From contig JAFLTJ010000006.1 in NCBI GenBank assembly GCA_022510465.1, positions 1 to 50,491 on the forward strand: a stretch of DNA of 50,491 nt. The letters are read 5' to 3'. Positions 8,964 to 17,499 of the stretch are shown piece after piece. Source of the DNA: Muribaculaceae bacterium. Its GTDB lineage: Bacteria > Bacteroidota > Bacteroidia > Bacteroidales > Muribaculaceae. Every line of letters starts with the position of its first letter. The first letter of the stretch is position 1. Under the pieces are notes generated by a model that had not been told where the DNA came from, did not search any database, and saw nothing but the letters and a program-made list of their open reading frames with translations. The position numbers were made by a program, and so were the translations under genes.

Positions 8964-9053
8964 CAGAGAGCTGATTTCTGTAATATATTACTCTGTCAAT
9001 AAAGAAACGTTCTGAATCTTTAAAAATTTCACTTAACTATCACTTTTTGACGG
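8964..9053. other. Short intergenic gap upstream of the envelope operon
   Basis: Ninety AT-rich bases between the DUF6242 gene end and the start of the barrel-uppS-bamA operon. No exact TAnnTTTG box is present on the minus strand. It holds a perfect 12-bp palindrome, GTAATATATTAC (8980-8991), about 17 nt before the ATG, which may be an operator or chance in AT-rich DNA. Confidence 0.4.
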
Positions 9054-10565
9054 TTAGTAGCGAGGATTGAACCGAAGCCGGTTTATCACCCCGCGCCACA
9101 TCATAGTCATTGCGCGGTCGCCGTCGGTGTTTCCACCCGTCAGATATATATACGGGCAATCCCACTCTGTAACAGGCGCTCCAACTCGTGTATCAGGCCA
9201 TAAATCCAGCGAATACCATGCCGGTAAGCGCATTGGCATTTCGTTCCATAGCCCGCTGCCGGTAGAGCGAACATCGTCAAGCCTCATTTTGGTAGAGAAT
9301 ACAACTGCCGAGGCACCGCTAATGGCAGGCATGAAATCGGGCAATTGAAGCATACTTCCGGCCAAGTTCCAGCTATAACCCTGATTGGTAGAGATATATA
9401 CATCTTTTGAGTATCCGTTGGCAGTCTTTCCACCTATTGCATACAGCGCCTCCTGCTCTGTTACGCGCCAGGTATTATGGTTGACAACGTAGTAACGATA
9501 GCGAAGCAGGGTGATTCCTTCGGCCGGGGCTATATGCGTATTCTCGTTTATACACGCCCATTTCGACCCGTCCCAACCCCACGACGCTGCCGTTCGTGTT
9601 CCGTCGGCAAGAACGCCTCCGATGAAAATGCTAAATTGGCTTTCGCTCCACTTGCTGCCAAAACTTTCCATTGTTGAAGTTTTTGACACCGGCATGCCCG
9701 AAGGTATGTCGACAGAAACGCCTGAAGGATAGCACACTGTCTTTCGTGTGTCACTGTTACAGCCAACTATCTCGCCGCCACTGATACCGTAAATCCATGT
9801 CATAGCTACATCGGTAGAGCTCCATGTCTCACCTAAATCGGTCGACACATACAGCGTTCCCGATGCCAGAATATACAACGCGTCATCTGAAGCGGTCAAT
9901 GTTGCAACGTCAACCCCAGCCGGCATGTCAACCGACTTGATTTCCCAATTGTCGACATCGGGATTGGTGGTTGTAGCAACGGTTGTTGACTTTCCATCAG
10001 TAGCCATAACCAGCGCTGTATCGCCAATTCTGACGATTCGGGATGCAACTATTTCTGAGAGAGTTGTGGGCACGTCACGATGAGCAACCCGGCTCCAGCA
10101 CAACGTATCCGGCTCCGATTGATGAACATTGACTTTCACCTCATAATTGGCCGTAAATGCGCCGTCGTATGACGTGATTCTCAATGTCACAGGCCCGTGG
10201 CTGAAATCAATACTGTCATTGGGCGTACTAATCAGATTTATTATTGTATCAGACAAGCCGTTACCGCGCGGTTGAATAATCTCCACATTACGCGTCAGGT
10301 CGGCACCAACTTTTACCATCAGCTTGTCTATCTGAGTCCCTTTTGGCAGAGAATCGGCATTGAATATACGGTGTTCAACCAAATCGATTGAGAAAAAAAC
10401 AGAGTCCAGATTGACCAAAACACTGTCATCTTTTTGGAGATTGAAACTCTTAATTGCAACACTTTTATAACTGGATTCACCATTATTCGGGTCATCTTCG
10501 TTACATCCAATCAATGACACAAACAATACCAGCAGTAATATATATATCGACGAATATCTTGTCAT
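9054..10565 (-). CDS. DUF6242-family lipoprotein with WD/kelch-like repeats
   Basis: A 503-residue lipoprotein: the signal MTRYSSIYILLLVLFVSLIG-C21 has the lipobox SLIGC, followed by acidic residues (NEDD) that in Bacteroidetes favour surface export. Residues about 35-150 form an Ig-like N-terminal domain, then a series of beta-propeller-like repeats follows (LYVSTDLGETWSS, VYISTNQGYSWNLAGSM; the S-x-D/N-x-G-x-x-W Asp-box pattern seen in sialidase and BNR repeats). Asp-boxes are structural and no catalytic residues of sialidases are evident, so no enzymatic role is claimed. I recognise the family as DUF6242, of unknown function. It is 206 nt downstream of the GH3 gene beyond a strong terminator, so it is probably transcribed alone. 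Confidence 0.75.
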   Translation of the reverse strand: MTRYSSIYILLLVLFVSLIGCNEDDPNNGESSYKSVAIKSFNLQKDDSVLVNLDSVFFSIDLVEHRIFNADSLPKGTQIDKLMVKVGADLTRNVEIIQPRGNGLSDTIINLISTPNDSIDFSHGPVTLRITSYDGAFTANYEVKVNVHQSEPDTLCWSRVAHRDVPTTLSEIVASRIVRIGDTALVMATDGKSTTVATTTNPDVDNWEIKSVDMPAGVDVATLTASDDALYILASGTLYVSTDLGETWSSTDVAMTWIYGISGGEIVGCNSDTRKTVCYPSGVSVDIPSGMPVSKTSTMESFGSKWSESQFSIFIGGVLADGTRTAASWGWDGSKWACINENTHIAPAEGITLLRYRYYVVNHNTWRVTEQEALYAIGGKTANGYSKDVYISTNQGYSWNLAGSMLQLPDFMPAISGASAVVFSTKMRLDDVRSTGSGLWNEMPMRLPAWYSLDLWPDTRVGAPVTEWDCPYIYLTGGNTDGDRAMTMMWRGVINRLRFNPRY

Positions 10566-10687
10566 TTAGCGAGTTATATCAATTATAAAACAAATATGTA
10601 CTTGAAACCGACGCTTGTAGAGACACTTCAATCTCGAGCAGACAATTTCAACATGCAAATTTACGAAAAAAATCTTATTCCCCAACT

Positions 10688-10727
10688 AAAAAAACCGAGG
10701 AGACCACGTTTTTGACGCGGCCTCCTG
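10688..10727 (-). terminator. Rho-independent terminator of the GH3 gene
   Basis: On the minus strand, about 45 nt after the GH3 stop codon, GGAGGCCGCG and CGTGGTCTCC form a 10-bp stem (two G-U pairs) around a short A-rich loop, followed by CGG and a run of seven T. This is the strongest terminator on the minus strand of the window. Confidence 0.85.
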
Positions 10728-10771
10728 ATTATTGATATGCAACGATATGATTTATAGCCTACAACGTGGCG

Positions 10772-13492
10772 TTATTTGCGGATAACTTTGCCATTGGTGA
10801 TGTAGTAACCGGGGGCAAGGTTTTCTATTGTCGTTCCCAAATAGCGGCCCGACAAGTCGAACACACATCCGTTGACAACCGCATCATCTTTCACAACTTC
10901 TTTGATTGCTGCCGGGTCAGACTTATACGTCAGTTTTACCACCGCACCCTCTGTTGTCAGAGATGCACGAAGACGAACATCTGAGGCCGACTCGGCGAGC
11001 ATTAAATCAACCGTTCCATCCTCAACATCATACGTTTGTGTCTGTGTATTGAAATACGCAAACTGGTCGTGACGCAAAGGAATGCTTACTGTGGTACTTT
11101 CACCCGGCTCAAGCTCAACGCGTGCAAAACCTACCAACTGCATTTGCGGGCGATCAATGGCTGAATTGCAGCGAGCATAGATTTGTACAACATCTGCGCC
11201 GGCGCGAGTGCCGGTATTTGTAACCGTTGCTGTTGCAATTACTTCCTCATTCTTAGCCAAATGGCTTGACGACAGTGCTAAATCTGTGTATTCAAAAGTG
11301 GTGTAACTCAAACCGTGACCAAATGGATACAACGGAGCATCTTTGTGGTACATATAAGTGTAGCCGGCATTACGGATGTCATAGTTCATCATGCCCGAGG
11401 GGAGTGACGACAGCGAATTGTACCACGTCGAGGTTAAGTGTCCCGAAGGGTTGTAATCCCCAAAAAGAACATCAGCAATGGCCTGACCTTGAGCCTGGCC
11501 GTCATACCATGCTTCAACTATTGCCGGCAGATGTTCCTGGGCCCAGTTGATTGTCATGGATGAACATGTTTGTAGAACAAGAACGATATTGGGATTAACC
11601 GTATATACAGCCTCAAGAAGTTTTTGCTGGTCGCCGGGAAGATTTAGAGTAGTACGATCTCTACTTTCATCAGAAATTGTCAAGTCGGTACCACCTGCAA
11701 AGATGACGACATCAGCTTTTTGTGCAATCTCCATGGCTCGTGTAAAATTGGTCGACGCCGTGCCTGTTATATCACATCCTTTGTAGAAATATACCGGACC
11801 CACATCCTCAAGCGGGTTAGTTACAGATGGGTCATAGAAACGGAACCAGTCCATATTAGCGCAATACTTATCCCCATTTGTGCCGCCCAAAAATTTGGTA
11901 TAAACTTTGTGGGTTCCTTTAAACACGTTTGGGTCAACATCGATACCGGTGATAACATACTTGGACCAGTCACCTGTAACAGGGCATGTCACAGATGCAA
12001 CGGGGTCACCCTCAAGTTTGTCGAGGTAAAACTCAACGATTGTGGGATTGCTGTTTTTCGCTCCATGATATATCTCCAATCGAGAGCGGCCGTTGCCAAA
12101 ATTAACATCATTGAACGCAACCCAGTCATTATTAAAGATATATCCGAGGTTTCCCGCCGAGCCATTGGCTTCATGCGTCAGACGCTTCGAGCCGCTTGCA
12201 ATCGATTGTTCGTCACAATCCTCAAACTGCACTGTGCCATCATCAAATTCAAATCCCACCTTTGCCGCAACACCGTCAAGAATTGTCGACAGTTCTGTAG
12301 GTGAACCTGAATAGCCGCCTAAAGTCACCGTATTTCCTTGTGGACCAATAATAGCTATACTTTTGTCCGGAGAAAGTGGAAGAAAATCATTCTCGTTTTT
12401 AAGCAATACAATAGCCTCACGGGCGGCTTTTAAAGCTAATTGCTGATGTTCTTCACAGTTCAATTTGCTTTGTGGAATAGATGTCCAACTGACTGTTGAA
12501 GCCGGGTCAAATTCACCTACCGAGAATCGAGCCGCGAGTATACGCGTAAGAGCCAAATCAAGATCTGATTCAGTCATCAGCCCTTTCTCTATTGCCTCCT
12601 TGCAGAACTTCTGGAATGTATCACCACAGTTAAGGTCCTCGCCGTTTTTCATAGAAACAGCCGATGCTTCAGCGCCGGTCGCTACATAGTTATGTTTGTT
12701 AAACACGTCTTCTACCGCGCCACAGTCTGAGGTAACAAAACCGTCAAATCCCCATTCACCACGAAGAATATCAATAAGGAGTTCATGATTGGCACCACAC
12801 GGGATTCCATTAACCGCATTGTACGCGCTCATTATTGAGCGAACATTTCCCTCCTTTACGGCCATTTCAAAAGCCGGTAGATAATATTCACGCAAATTTC
12901 TATCATCCATATCGCTTGATGTCGAGTGGCGACCCTTCTCGTAATTGTTTGCTGCAAAATGTTTTGCAGTTGCAATTGTTTTATAGTGATTAGGGTCGTC
13001 ACCTTGCATACCCTTGATAAATTCAACAGCGATGCGGCCTGTCAGCCACGGGTCCTCACCATAGTTCTCCTCATCGCGCCCCCAACGAGGGTCTCGACTC
13101 ATGTTTATGGTGGGGCACCAATAAATCAGCCCTTTGCCCTGCGTGTTATTATAGATGCGACACTCATCAGAAATTGCCGATGCTACATCAAAAACCAATG
13201 GAAGGTCCCATGTTGATGATAGTGCTTTTGACACCGGGAAAGAGGTCGCAAGCCCCGAACGGGCTACTCCGTGGATTGCTTCACTCCAATAGTTATAACC
13301 TTTAAGTCCTAAAGATGCAATAGCACTTGTCTGATGACCGACTTGGTCGATTTTCTGCTCAAGTGTCATGCGTGAAACCATATCGGCTGCACGTTCCATA
13401 GGGGTAAGGTTGGTATCCTGGTAGGGATAGGTCGCTGCCATTACGCCTACAGAGAGAGTCGCGGCAGTAAGGAGAGAATAAAATTTTTTCAT
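10772..13492 (-). CDS. Secreted GH3 glycosidase (beta-xylosidase/beta-glucosidase type) with inserted CBM6-like domain
   Basis: 906 residues with a signal peptide (1-20). The GH3 N-terminal barrel spans about 30-330 with KHFAANNYEKGR at 177-188 and the catalytic nucleophile in TSDCG (D256). The GH3 C-terminal sandwich starts near 355 (EAIVLLKNEN) and is interrupted by a CBM6-like beta-sandwich at about 435-555 (NNDWVAFNDVNFG ... NMDWFRFYDP) before it resumes. A fibronectin-III-like domain follows (about 740-830). The last ~40 residues (FDLSGRY ... PGYYITNGKVIRK) resemble the C-terminal sorting-type tails of Bacteroidales. It should trim beta-linked oligosaccharides such as xylo-oligosaccharides outside the inner membrane; the substrate is not determinable. 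It is monocistronic, with its own promoter-operator region and terminator, and not in a SusC/D locus. Confidence 0.9.
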   Translation of the reverse strand: MKKFYSLLTAATLSVGVMAATYPYQDTNLTPMERAADMVSRMTLEQKIDQVGHQTSAIASLGLKGYNYWSEAIHGVARSGLATSFPVSKALSSTWDLPLVFDVASAISDECRIYNNTQGKGLIYWCPTINMSRDPRWGRDEENYGEDPWLTGRIAVEFIKGMQGDDPNHYKTIATAKHFAANNYEKGRHSTSSDMDDRNLREYYLPAFEMAVKEGNVRSIMSAYNAVNGIPCGANHELLIDILRGEWGFDGFVTSDCGAVEDVFNKHNYVATGAEASAVSMKNGEDLNCGDTFQKFCKEAIEKGLMTESDLDLALTRILAARFSVGEFDPASTVSWTSIPQSKLNCEEHQQLALKAAREAIVLLKNENDFLPLSPDKSIAIIGPQGNTVTLGGYSGSPTELSTILDGVAAKVGFEFDDGTVQFEDCDEQSIASGSKRLTHEANGSAGNLGYIFNNDWVAFNDVNFGNGRSRLEIYHGAKNSNPTIVEFYLDKLEGDPVASVTCPVTGDWSKYVITGIDVDPNVFKGTHKVYTKFLGGTNGDKYCANMDWFRFYDPSVTNPLEDVGPVYFYKGCDITGTASTNFTRAMEIAQKADVVIFAGGTDLTISDESRDRTTLNLPGDQQKLLEAVYTVNPNIVLVLQTCSSMTINWAQEHLPAIVEAWYDGQAQGQAIADVLFGDYNPSGHLTSTWYNSLSSLPSGMMNYDIRNAGYTYMYHKDAPLYPFGHGLSYTTFEYTDLALSSSHLAKNEEVIATATVTNTGTRAGADVVQIYARCNSAIDRPQMQLVGFARVELEPGESTTVSIPLRHDQFAYFNTQTQTYDVEDGTVDLMLAESASDVRLRASLTTEGAVVKLTYKSDPAAIKEVVKDDAVVNGCVFDLSGRYLGTTIENLAPGYYITNGKVIRK

Positions 13493-13537
13493 TGTTAATT
13501 AATTTTTGTCCGGTAATTAAGATTTAAGGCATATTCA

Positions 13538-13553
13538 CATTACAAATGTAATG
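13538..13553 (-). promoter_or_regulatory. 16-bp inverted repeat overlapping the -7 box of the GH3 gene
   Basis: CATTACA-AA-TGTAATG is a perfect 7-2-7 inverted repeat. On the minus strand it contains TACATTTG (13550-13543), a -7 box 50 nt before the GH3 ATG. No good -33 is present at 19-20 nt, which fits a promoter needing an activator or controlled by a factor bound at the repeat. A second imperfect repeat, TTTGATT (13561-13567) / AATCAAA (13580-13586), lies just upstream. Confidence 0.55.
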
Positions 13554-13592
13554 ATTTTTATTTGATTATTAAAATTAACAATCAAATTATGC

Positions 13593-13621
13593 TATAATCC
13601 ACGCTAAAAGTGAGGATTATA
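13593..13621 (-). terminator. Hairpin after ribD
   Basis: TATAATCC (13593-13600) and GGATTATA (13614-13621) are perfect 8-bp arms, extended by CAC/GTG with one bulged A. It lies 8 nt past the ribD stop codon on the minus strand. The following bases (GCATAATTTG) give only a weak U-tract, so it may be a weak terminator or mRNA-end stabiliser that closes the long 24.7-13.6 kb run. Confidence 0.5.
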
Positions 13622-13628
13622 TAGGATG

Positions 13629-14633
13629 TTAGGAATCGGCAAATTTTAATTGAGCTATCGCCGGGGTTTGCACCATGTAATCGCCTGCCGGAGCCGAAGC
13701 CGGCGACACTTCCACGCGAGCGACGTCCCACAAGCCGGCATCGATAAAACTTTGCAGAACAGCCGCGCCGCCCTCCACAAGAACAGAGCTAATTCCTCGA
13801 TTGAAAAGTTCCGTTAAAACGGCTTTCAAATTGGTTGGCTCAACAGGGATACACGTTGCCTTTATGCCGTCAACCGAAGTTGATGTAAAAAACAGGGTAT
13901 CTGCTTGTTGTAATATATCGGCATCTTTATTGACCGCATTTGAACCAAGAACGACCCTTAACGGAGAGTCACCGGCAAAATTTCTCACCGTCAGGGATGG
14001 ATTATCAGCGTTAACTGTACCGCCGCCAACAATAATCGCATCATGGATAGCACGGAGGCGGTGAACGGCTGCCAACCCTAATCCTGATGATATTTTCATC
14101 GCCGGCTCGTTCGCGTTCAATCTCGCATCAATATAACCATCGGAGGTCATGGCCCACTTAAGTGTAATCCACGGTCTGTGCAGTTGGTGGCAAGTCATAA
14201 AACGGCGATTCAGCTCCAAACATTCCTGTTCCAGCATTCCAACTATTACCTCTACCCCGGCCTCACGTAACATCCTGACTCCATTACCATTAACTTTGGC
14301 AAACGGGTCGAGCGAACCAATAACAACCCTCGGAATATGTTTCTCGATAATCAAGCGAGCACAAGCCGGCGTTCGACCATAATGGGAACAGGGCTCAAGA
14401 GTGACATACATCGTTGACTCTGACAATAGATATTCATCTGATTCAGAGACCGATGCAATAGCATTAGGTTCGGCATGCGGCGACCCGCAGCGTCGGTGAA
14501 AACCCTCTCCGATAATCCGCCCGTCGGGAGCAACTATAACCGCTCCAACCATAGGGTTGGGCGATGCGTGCAGTATGCCTCCACGGGCAATCTGCAAAGC
14601 TCTTCTCATATATCTGACGTCGGGCGCAATCAC
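13629..14633 (-). CDS. ribD: Bifunctional riboflavin deaminase/reductase RibD
   Basis: 334 residues in two domains. The N-terminal cytidine-deaminase-like domain (about 1-145) has the zinc site HAEPNAI (H53, E55) and PCSHYGRTPAC (C82, C91). The C-terminal reductase domain (about 150-334) starts at RPWITLKWAMTSDGYID and contains DAIIVGGGTVNADNPSLTVR and SVLVEGGAAVLQSF. It deaminates and then reduces the pyrimidine intermediate made by GTP cyclohydrolase II, steps two and three of riboflavin synthesis. It begins 5 nt after ispG and is the last gene of the long same-strand run, with a hairpin following. The other rib genes are not in the window. Confidence 0.95.
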   Translation of the reverse strand: MIAPDVRYMRRALQIARGGILHASPNPMVGAVIVAPDGRIIGEGFHRRCGSPHAEPNAIASVSESDEYLLSESTMYVTLEPCSHYGRTPACARLIIEKHIPRVVIGSLDPFAKVNGNGVRMLREAGVEVIVGMLEQECLELNRRFMTCHQLHRPWITLKWAMTSDGYIDARLNANEPAMKISSGLGLAAVHRLRAIHDAIIVGGGTVNADNPSLTVRNFAGDSPLRVVLGSNAVNKDADILQQADTLFFTSTSVDGIKATCIPVEPTNLKAVLTELFNRGISSVLVEGGAAVLQSFIDAGLWDVARVEVSPASAPAGDYMVQTPAIAQLKFADS

Positions 14634-14638
14634 TCTAT

Positions 14639-16306
14639 TTATTTTTTTGGTTCAATCCAATCGCCATTCTCTTTTAACAAAGCTACCAGTCGGTCAATAG
14701 CCTCGTTTTCAGGGATATTACGTTCTATCGCAGTTTTACCCTTGTATAGCGACACCTTTCCGGCCGCAGCTCCAACGTAACCATAATCAGCATCGGCCAT
14801 TTCACCCGGGCCATTGACTATACACCCCATTACGCCTATTTTCAATCCTTTAAGATGACCGGTTGCCTCCCTGACGCGATGCAACGTGGAACGTAGGTCA
14901 AAAAGAGTTCTACCACAACCGGGGCAAGCGATGAACTCAGAGCGGGTGATTCTTAACCGCGTGGCCTGCAAAATGCCATACGCAAGTCTAACCGTCATTG
15001 CAGGCATGACCACATCGCTCTCTATATCAATACCGTCGAGGCTACCGTCAAGCAACAGAGTGCCCATGTCGACAGATGCCACGATTGTCAAATCTTCGGG
15101 GCTCATATTGCCGTAATTCCTCATACCGATAATCCGGGAGGTCACGCCGGCGGCCGCCAATGTTGACAGAGCTGCTCTCATAGAGCCTATAAAGTCGTCG
15201 TGTGAGGATGTCAGCACTACCATTTCAGCCCCGCTCAACAGCTTCAGAACCTCATCGGATTTAAGCCCGATAATATCAACGGCATCATGCACGACTGTAG
15301 CCGAATCAAAAAACAAATCGGGCTTACAATCCTCATCAAAACCGCCGTTAGCGGCAAAAGACCCAACAACGGGAGTTTTTACCGAACGCAACTGACGACA
15401 CTCAACGTCGGCCTGTACCGTTGCGGCCCGAGCCCTGCGATTTATGTAGTCCACAATACGGGAAGCCTCGGGAATCTCGGCCGCAGGGTCCTCGCTGAGC
15501 GATACCCTGATTGTATCACCCAAACCATCAACAAGCAGCGAACCTATACCGACTGCACTCTTTACGCGACCGTCTTCACCGTCGCCGGCCTCGGTCACGC
15601 CAAGGTGTAACGGGAACCGCATCCCCTCACTATCCATTGTTTTCACCAACAAACGGACAGTGCGTGTCATTACCACGACATTTGACGCTTTAATAGAGAT
15701 GACTATATCATGGAAATCATGCGCCACGGCAACACGCAAAAACTCCATAGCGCTCTCAACCATTCCCTCGGGAGTATCGCCATAACGGCTCATAATACGG
15801 TCGCTTAACGAGCCGTGATTTACCCCAATCCTAATAGCTGTACCATGCTCCCGACACAGTTGCAAAAACGGAACAAATGCATCGGCAAGGCGTTGAAGCT
15901 CGGCTTTATACTCCTCATCAGTGTATTCGATTTTTCGGAATACACGACCGGGGTCTACAAAATTACCCGGGTTTATGCGCACCTTCTCTACCCCGGCTTC
16001 GACCGCGGCAAAAGCAGCCGCCGGATTGAAATGGATATCAGCCACCAAAGGCACGGGAATTGAAAGGTTTTCAATCTTTTTCCGTATTACACCGATATTA
16101 GCGGCCTCACGAACTCCCTGAGCCGTTAAACGAACTATGTTACCACCGGCACGTGCAATTGAAACAATCTGTTCCACAGAGCCCTTGGTATCCATAGTTG
16201 ACGTAGAGGTCATTGACTGCAACACAATAGGGTTGTTGCCACCAATGTCTACCTGCCCAACGCGGGCAACGCTTGAAGTGCGCCGATGATAGGAAAAATC
16301 GGTCAT
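14639..16306 (-). CDS. ispG: 4-hydroxy-3-methylbut-2-enyl diphosphate synthase (large Bacteroidetes/plant-type IspG)
   Basis: 555 residues, much longer than the ~370-residue E. coli enzyme because of an extra domain in the middle, as in plants and Bacteroidetes. The N-terminal TIM barrel (about 1-290) includes VGNNPIVLQSMT-like opening, KVRINPGN and RIGVNHGSLSD. The C-terminal domain binds the 4Fe-4S cluster through CPGCGRT (C461, C464) and GCIVNGPGE (C495, E502). It converts methylerythritol cyclodiphosphate to HMBPP in the MEP isoprenoid pathway, which ultimately feeds UppS. It follows purE by 18 nt and precedes ribD by 5 nt, so these three housekeeping genes are one transcript. Confidence 0.96.
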   Translation of the reverse strand: MTDFSYHRRTSSVARVGQVDIGGNNPIVLQSMTSTSTMDTKGSVEQIVSIARAGGNIVRLTAQGVREAANIGVIRKKIENLSIPVPLVADIHFNPAAAFAAVEAGVEKVRINPGNFVDPGRVFRKIEYTDEEYKAELQRLADAFVPFLQLCREHGTAIRIGVNHGSLSDRIMSRYGDTPEGMVESAMEFLRVAVAHDFHDIVISIKASNVVVMTRTVRLLVKTMDSEGMRFPLHLGVTEAGDGEDGRVKSAVGIGSLLVDGLGDTIRVSLSEDPAAEIPEASRIVDYINRRARAATVQADVECRQLRSVKTPVVGSFAANGGFDEDCKPDLFFDSATVVHDAVDIIGLKSDEVLKLLSGAEMVVLTSSHDDFIGSMRAALSTLAAAGVTSRIIGMRNYGNMSPEDLTIVASVDMGTLLLDGSLDGIDIESDVVMPAMTVRLAYGILQATRLRITRSEFIACPGCGRTLFDLRSTLHRVREATGHLKGLKIGVMGCIVNGPGEMADADYGYVGAAAGKVSLYKGKTAIERNIPENEAIDRLVALLKENGDWIEPKK

Positions 16307-16324
16307 CGCTTAATAGTCAGAATA

Positions 16325-16831
16325 TTAGTTGGTTTTGTATTTATATTCAATCTGTTTCAATTCCTCATTTGCTTTCACAATCTTACATACGAGGCTCTGA
16401 CGATAACGCTCGAAACGAGAAGCAATTGCAGAATCGGCCAGCGCTAAAATCTGAACGGCAAGAATACCGGCATTAAGGCCGCCATTTATGCCGACAGTAG
16501 CAACCGAAACCCCCGGCGGCATCTGCACGATGGAAAGCAGTGCATCGCGGCCGTCAAGGCTGGAATTAATGGGTATACCGATTACCGGAAGTGTAGTCAT
16601 CGCAGCAATAACGCCCGGCAGAGCTGCAGCCATGCCTGCGGCAGCAATAATAACCTTAATACCGCGACCGGCTGCCTGACGCGCAAAACTTTCAACCTCG
16701 GCAGGAGTTCGGTGGGCAGATAGCGCGTGCATCTCAAAAGGAATCTCCATATCGTTGAGAAACGAAGCTGTTTTTTCCAAAATCGGCAGGTCGGAAGTAC
16801 TGCCCATGATAATACTGACAAGTGGTTTCAT
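16325..16831 (-). CDS. purE: N5-carboxyaminoimidazole ribonucleotide mutase PurE
   Basis: 168 residues, the normal length of class I PurE. Motifs are IMGSTSDLPIL at 8-18, HALSAHRTP with the catalytic histidine, AAAGMAAALPGVIAAMT, PVIGIP and MPPGVSVATVGING. It moves the carboxylate of N5-CAIR to C4 in purine synthesis. The partner purK is not in the window. It sits 36 nt downstream of a PAP2-like membrane protein gene and 18 nt upstream of ispG. Confidence 0.96.
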   Translation of the reverse strand: MKPLVSIIMGSTSDLPILEKTASFLNDMEIPFEMHALSAHRTPAEVESFARQAAGRGIKVIIAAAGMAAALPGVIAAMTTLPVIGIPINSSLDGRDALLSIVQMPPGVSVATVGINGGLNAGILAVQILALADSAIASRFERYRQSLVCKIVKANEELKQIEYKYKTN

Positions 16832-16867
16832 AAGTATTTATATATCAATAAGTTTAAAGAGATATGT

Positions 16868-17488
16868 TCAAATATTAAAAGAAGATAGCAGCAACACCCA
16901 GAAAAATCCGTTGACTGTTCCGGCAAGAGTCTGCCCGAGGGTGTGCCGGCCAAGTTCAATACGCGCAGTTGCAAGCAGTCCGGTCAGAATAACAGATGCT
17001 GCAACCCACCAGACAATCCCGGGCTGCGCAACACCGTCAATGGCCATTCTGAAAAAAATAGCGGTGAATCCACCCATACCGGTAAGATGGGCACTGATTT
17101 TCCATTTTCTGTTGACGATTATGCTGACAATCACGGCCATAACACCACCAATGGGAAATAGCCACAACCAAGATGGAGCATGTATGTTGCGCAGATAAAT
17201 GGCACAGCCAATGTAACATAAAGAAACGAATATGTAGGGAATAGCCCTATCGGCGCGGTTGTTGAGCCTGATATCCGATACCCGTTTTGTGATAAACATA
17301 AACCAAATTGCCATCATCGGAAGCACCCCAGTGATAAAGAAAGTAACTCCCGTTACGACCAGTTTTGTTGACATCGGTACAAGAATATCGAGAGTTGAGC
17401 ATAACAGAGCTGCCAACACCCCGTAACTTGTAACGAACAACGGGCTGAAAATATTAGACATTAACCTTGCAAACGTTTTCATATTCAA
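16868..17488 (-). CDS. PAP2-superfamily-like integral membrane protein
   Basis: 206 residues with about six hydrophobic segments and short loops. Remnants of phosphatidic-acid-phosphatase motifs are visible: KISAHLTGMGG in the place of motif PSGH, and RIELGRHTLGQTLAG in the place of SR-x5-H-x3-D, where the final acidic residue of the canonical motif is replaced by glutamine or lies elsewhere. The motif I signature K-x6-RP is represented only by RADRAIPY. It may be an inactive or altered lipid phosphatase acting on a prenyl or phospholipid diphosphate. It is 11 nt downstream of rpoN, so it shares its transcript. Function is unassigned. Confidence 0.65.
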   Translation of the reverse strand: MNMKTFARLMSNIFSPLFVTSYGVLAALLCSTLDILVPMSTKLVVTGVTFFITGVLPMMAIWFMFITKRVSDIRLNNRADRAIPYIFVSLCYIGCAIYLRNIHAPSWLWLFPIGGVMAVIVSIIVNRKWKISAHLTGMGGFTAIFFRMAIDGVAQPGIVWWVAASVILTGLLATARIELGRHTLGQTLAGTVNGFFWVLLLSSFNI

Positions 17489-17499
17489 TTCATTAAAAT

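Noticed and set aside
9025-9053. AAGTG direct repeats after the DUF6242 gene as a regulatory array
   Set aside because: Only two short copies in AT-rich DNA; easily chance.
9054-10565. DUF6242 lipoprotein as a sialidase because of Asp-box-like repeats, with the nonulosonic-acid genes nearby
   Set aside because: Asp-boxes are structural and occur in many propellers; the arginine triad and Tyr/Glu pair of sialidases are not apparent.
11720-12304. Plus-strand frame of 194 codons opposite the GH3 gene
   Set aside because: Shadow of a well-supported gene on the other strand; cysteine- and histidine-scattered composition and no motif.
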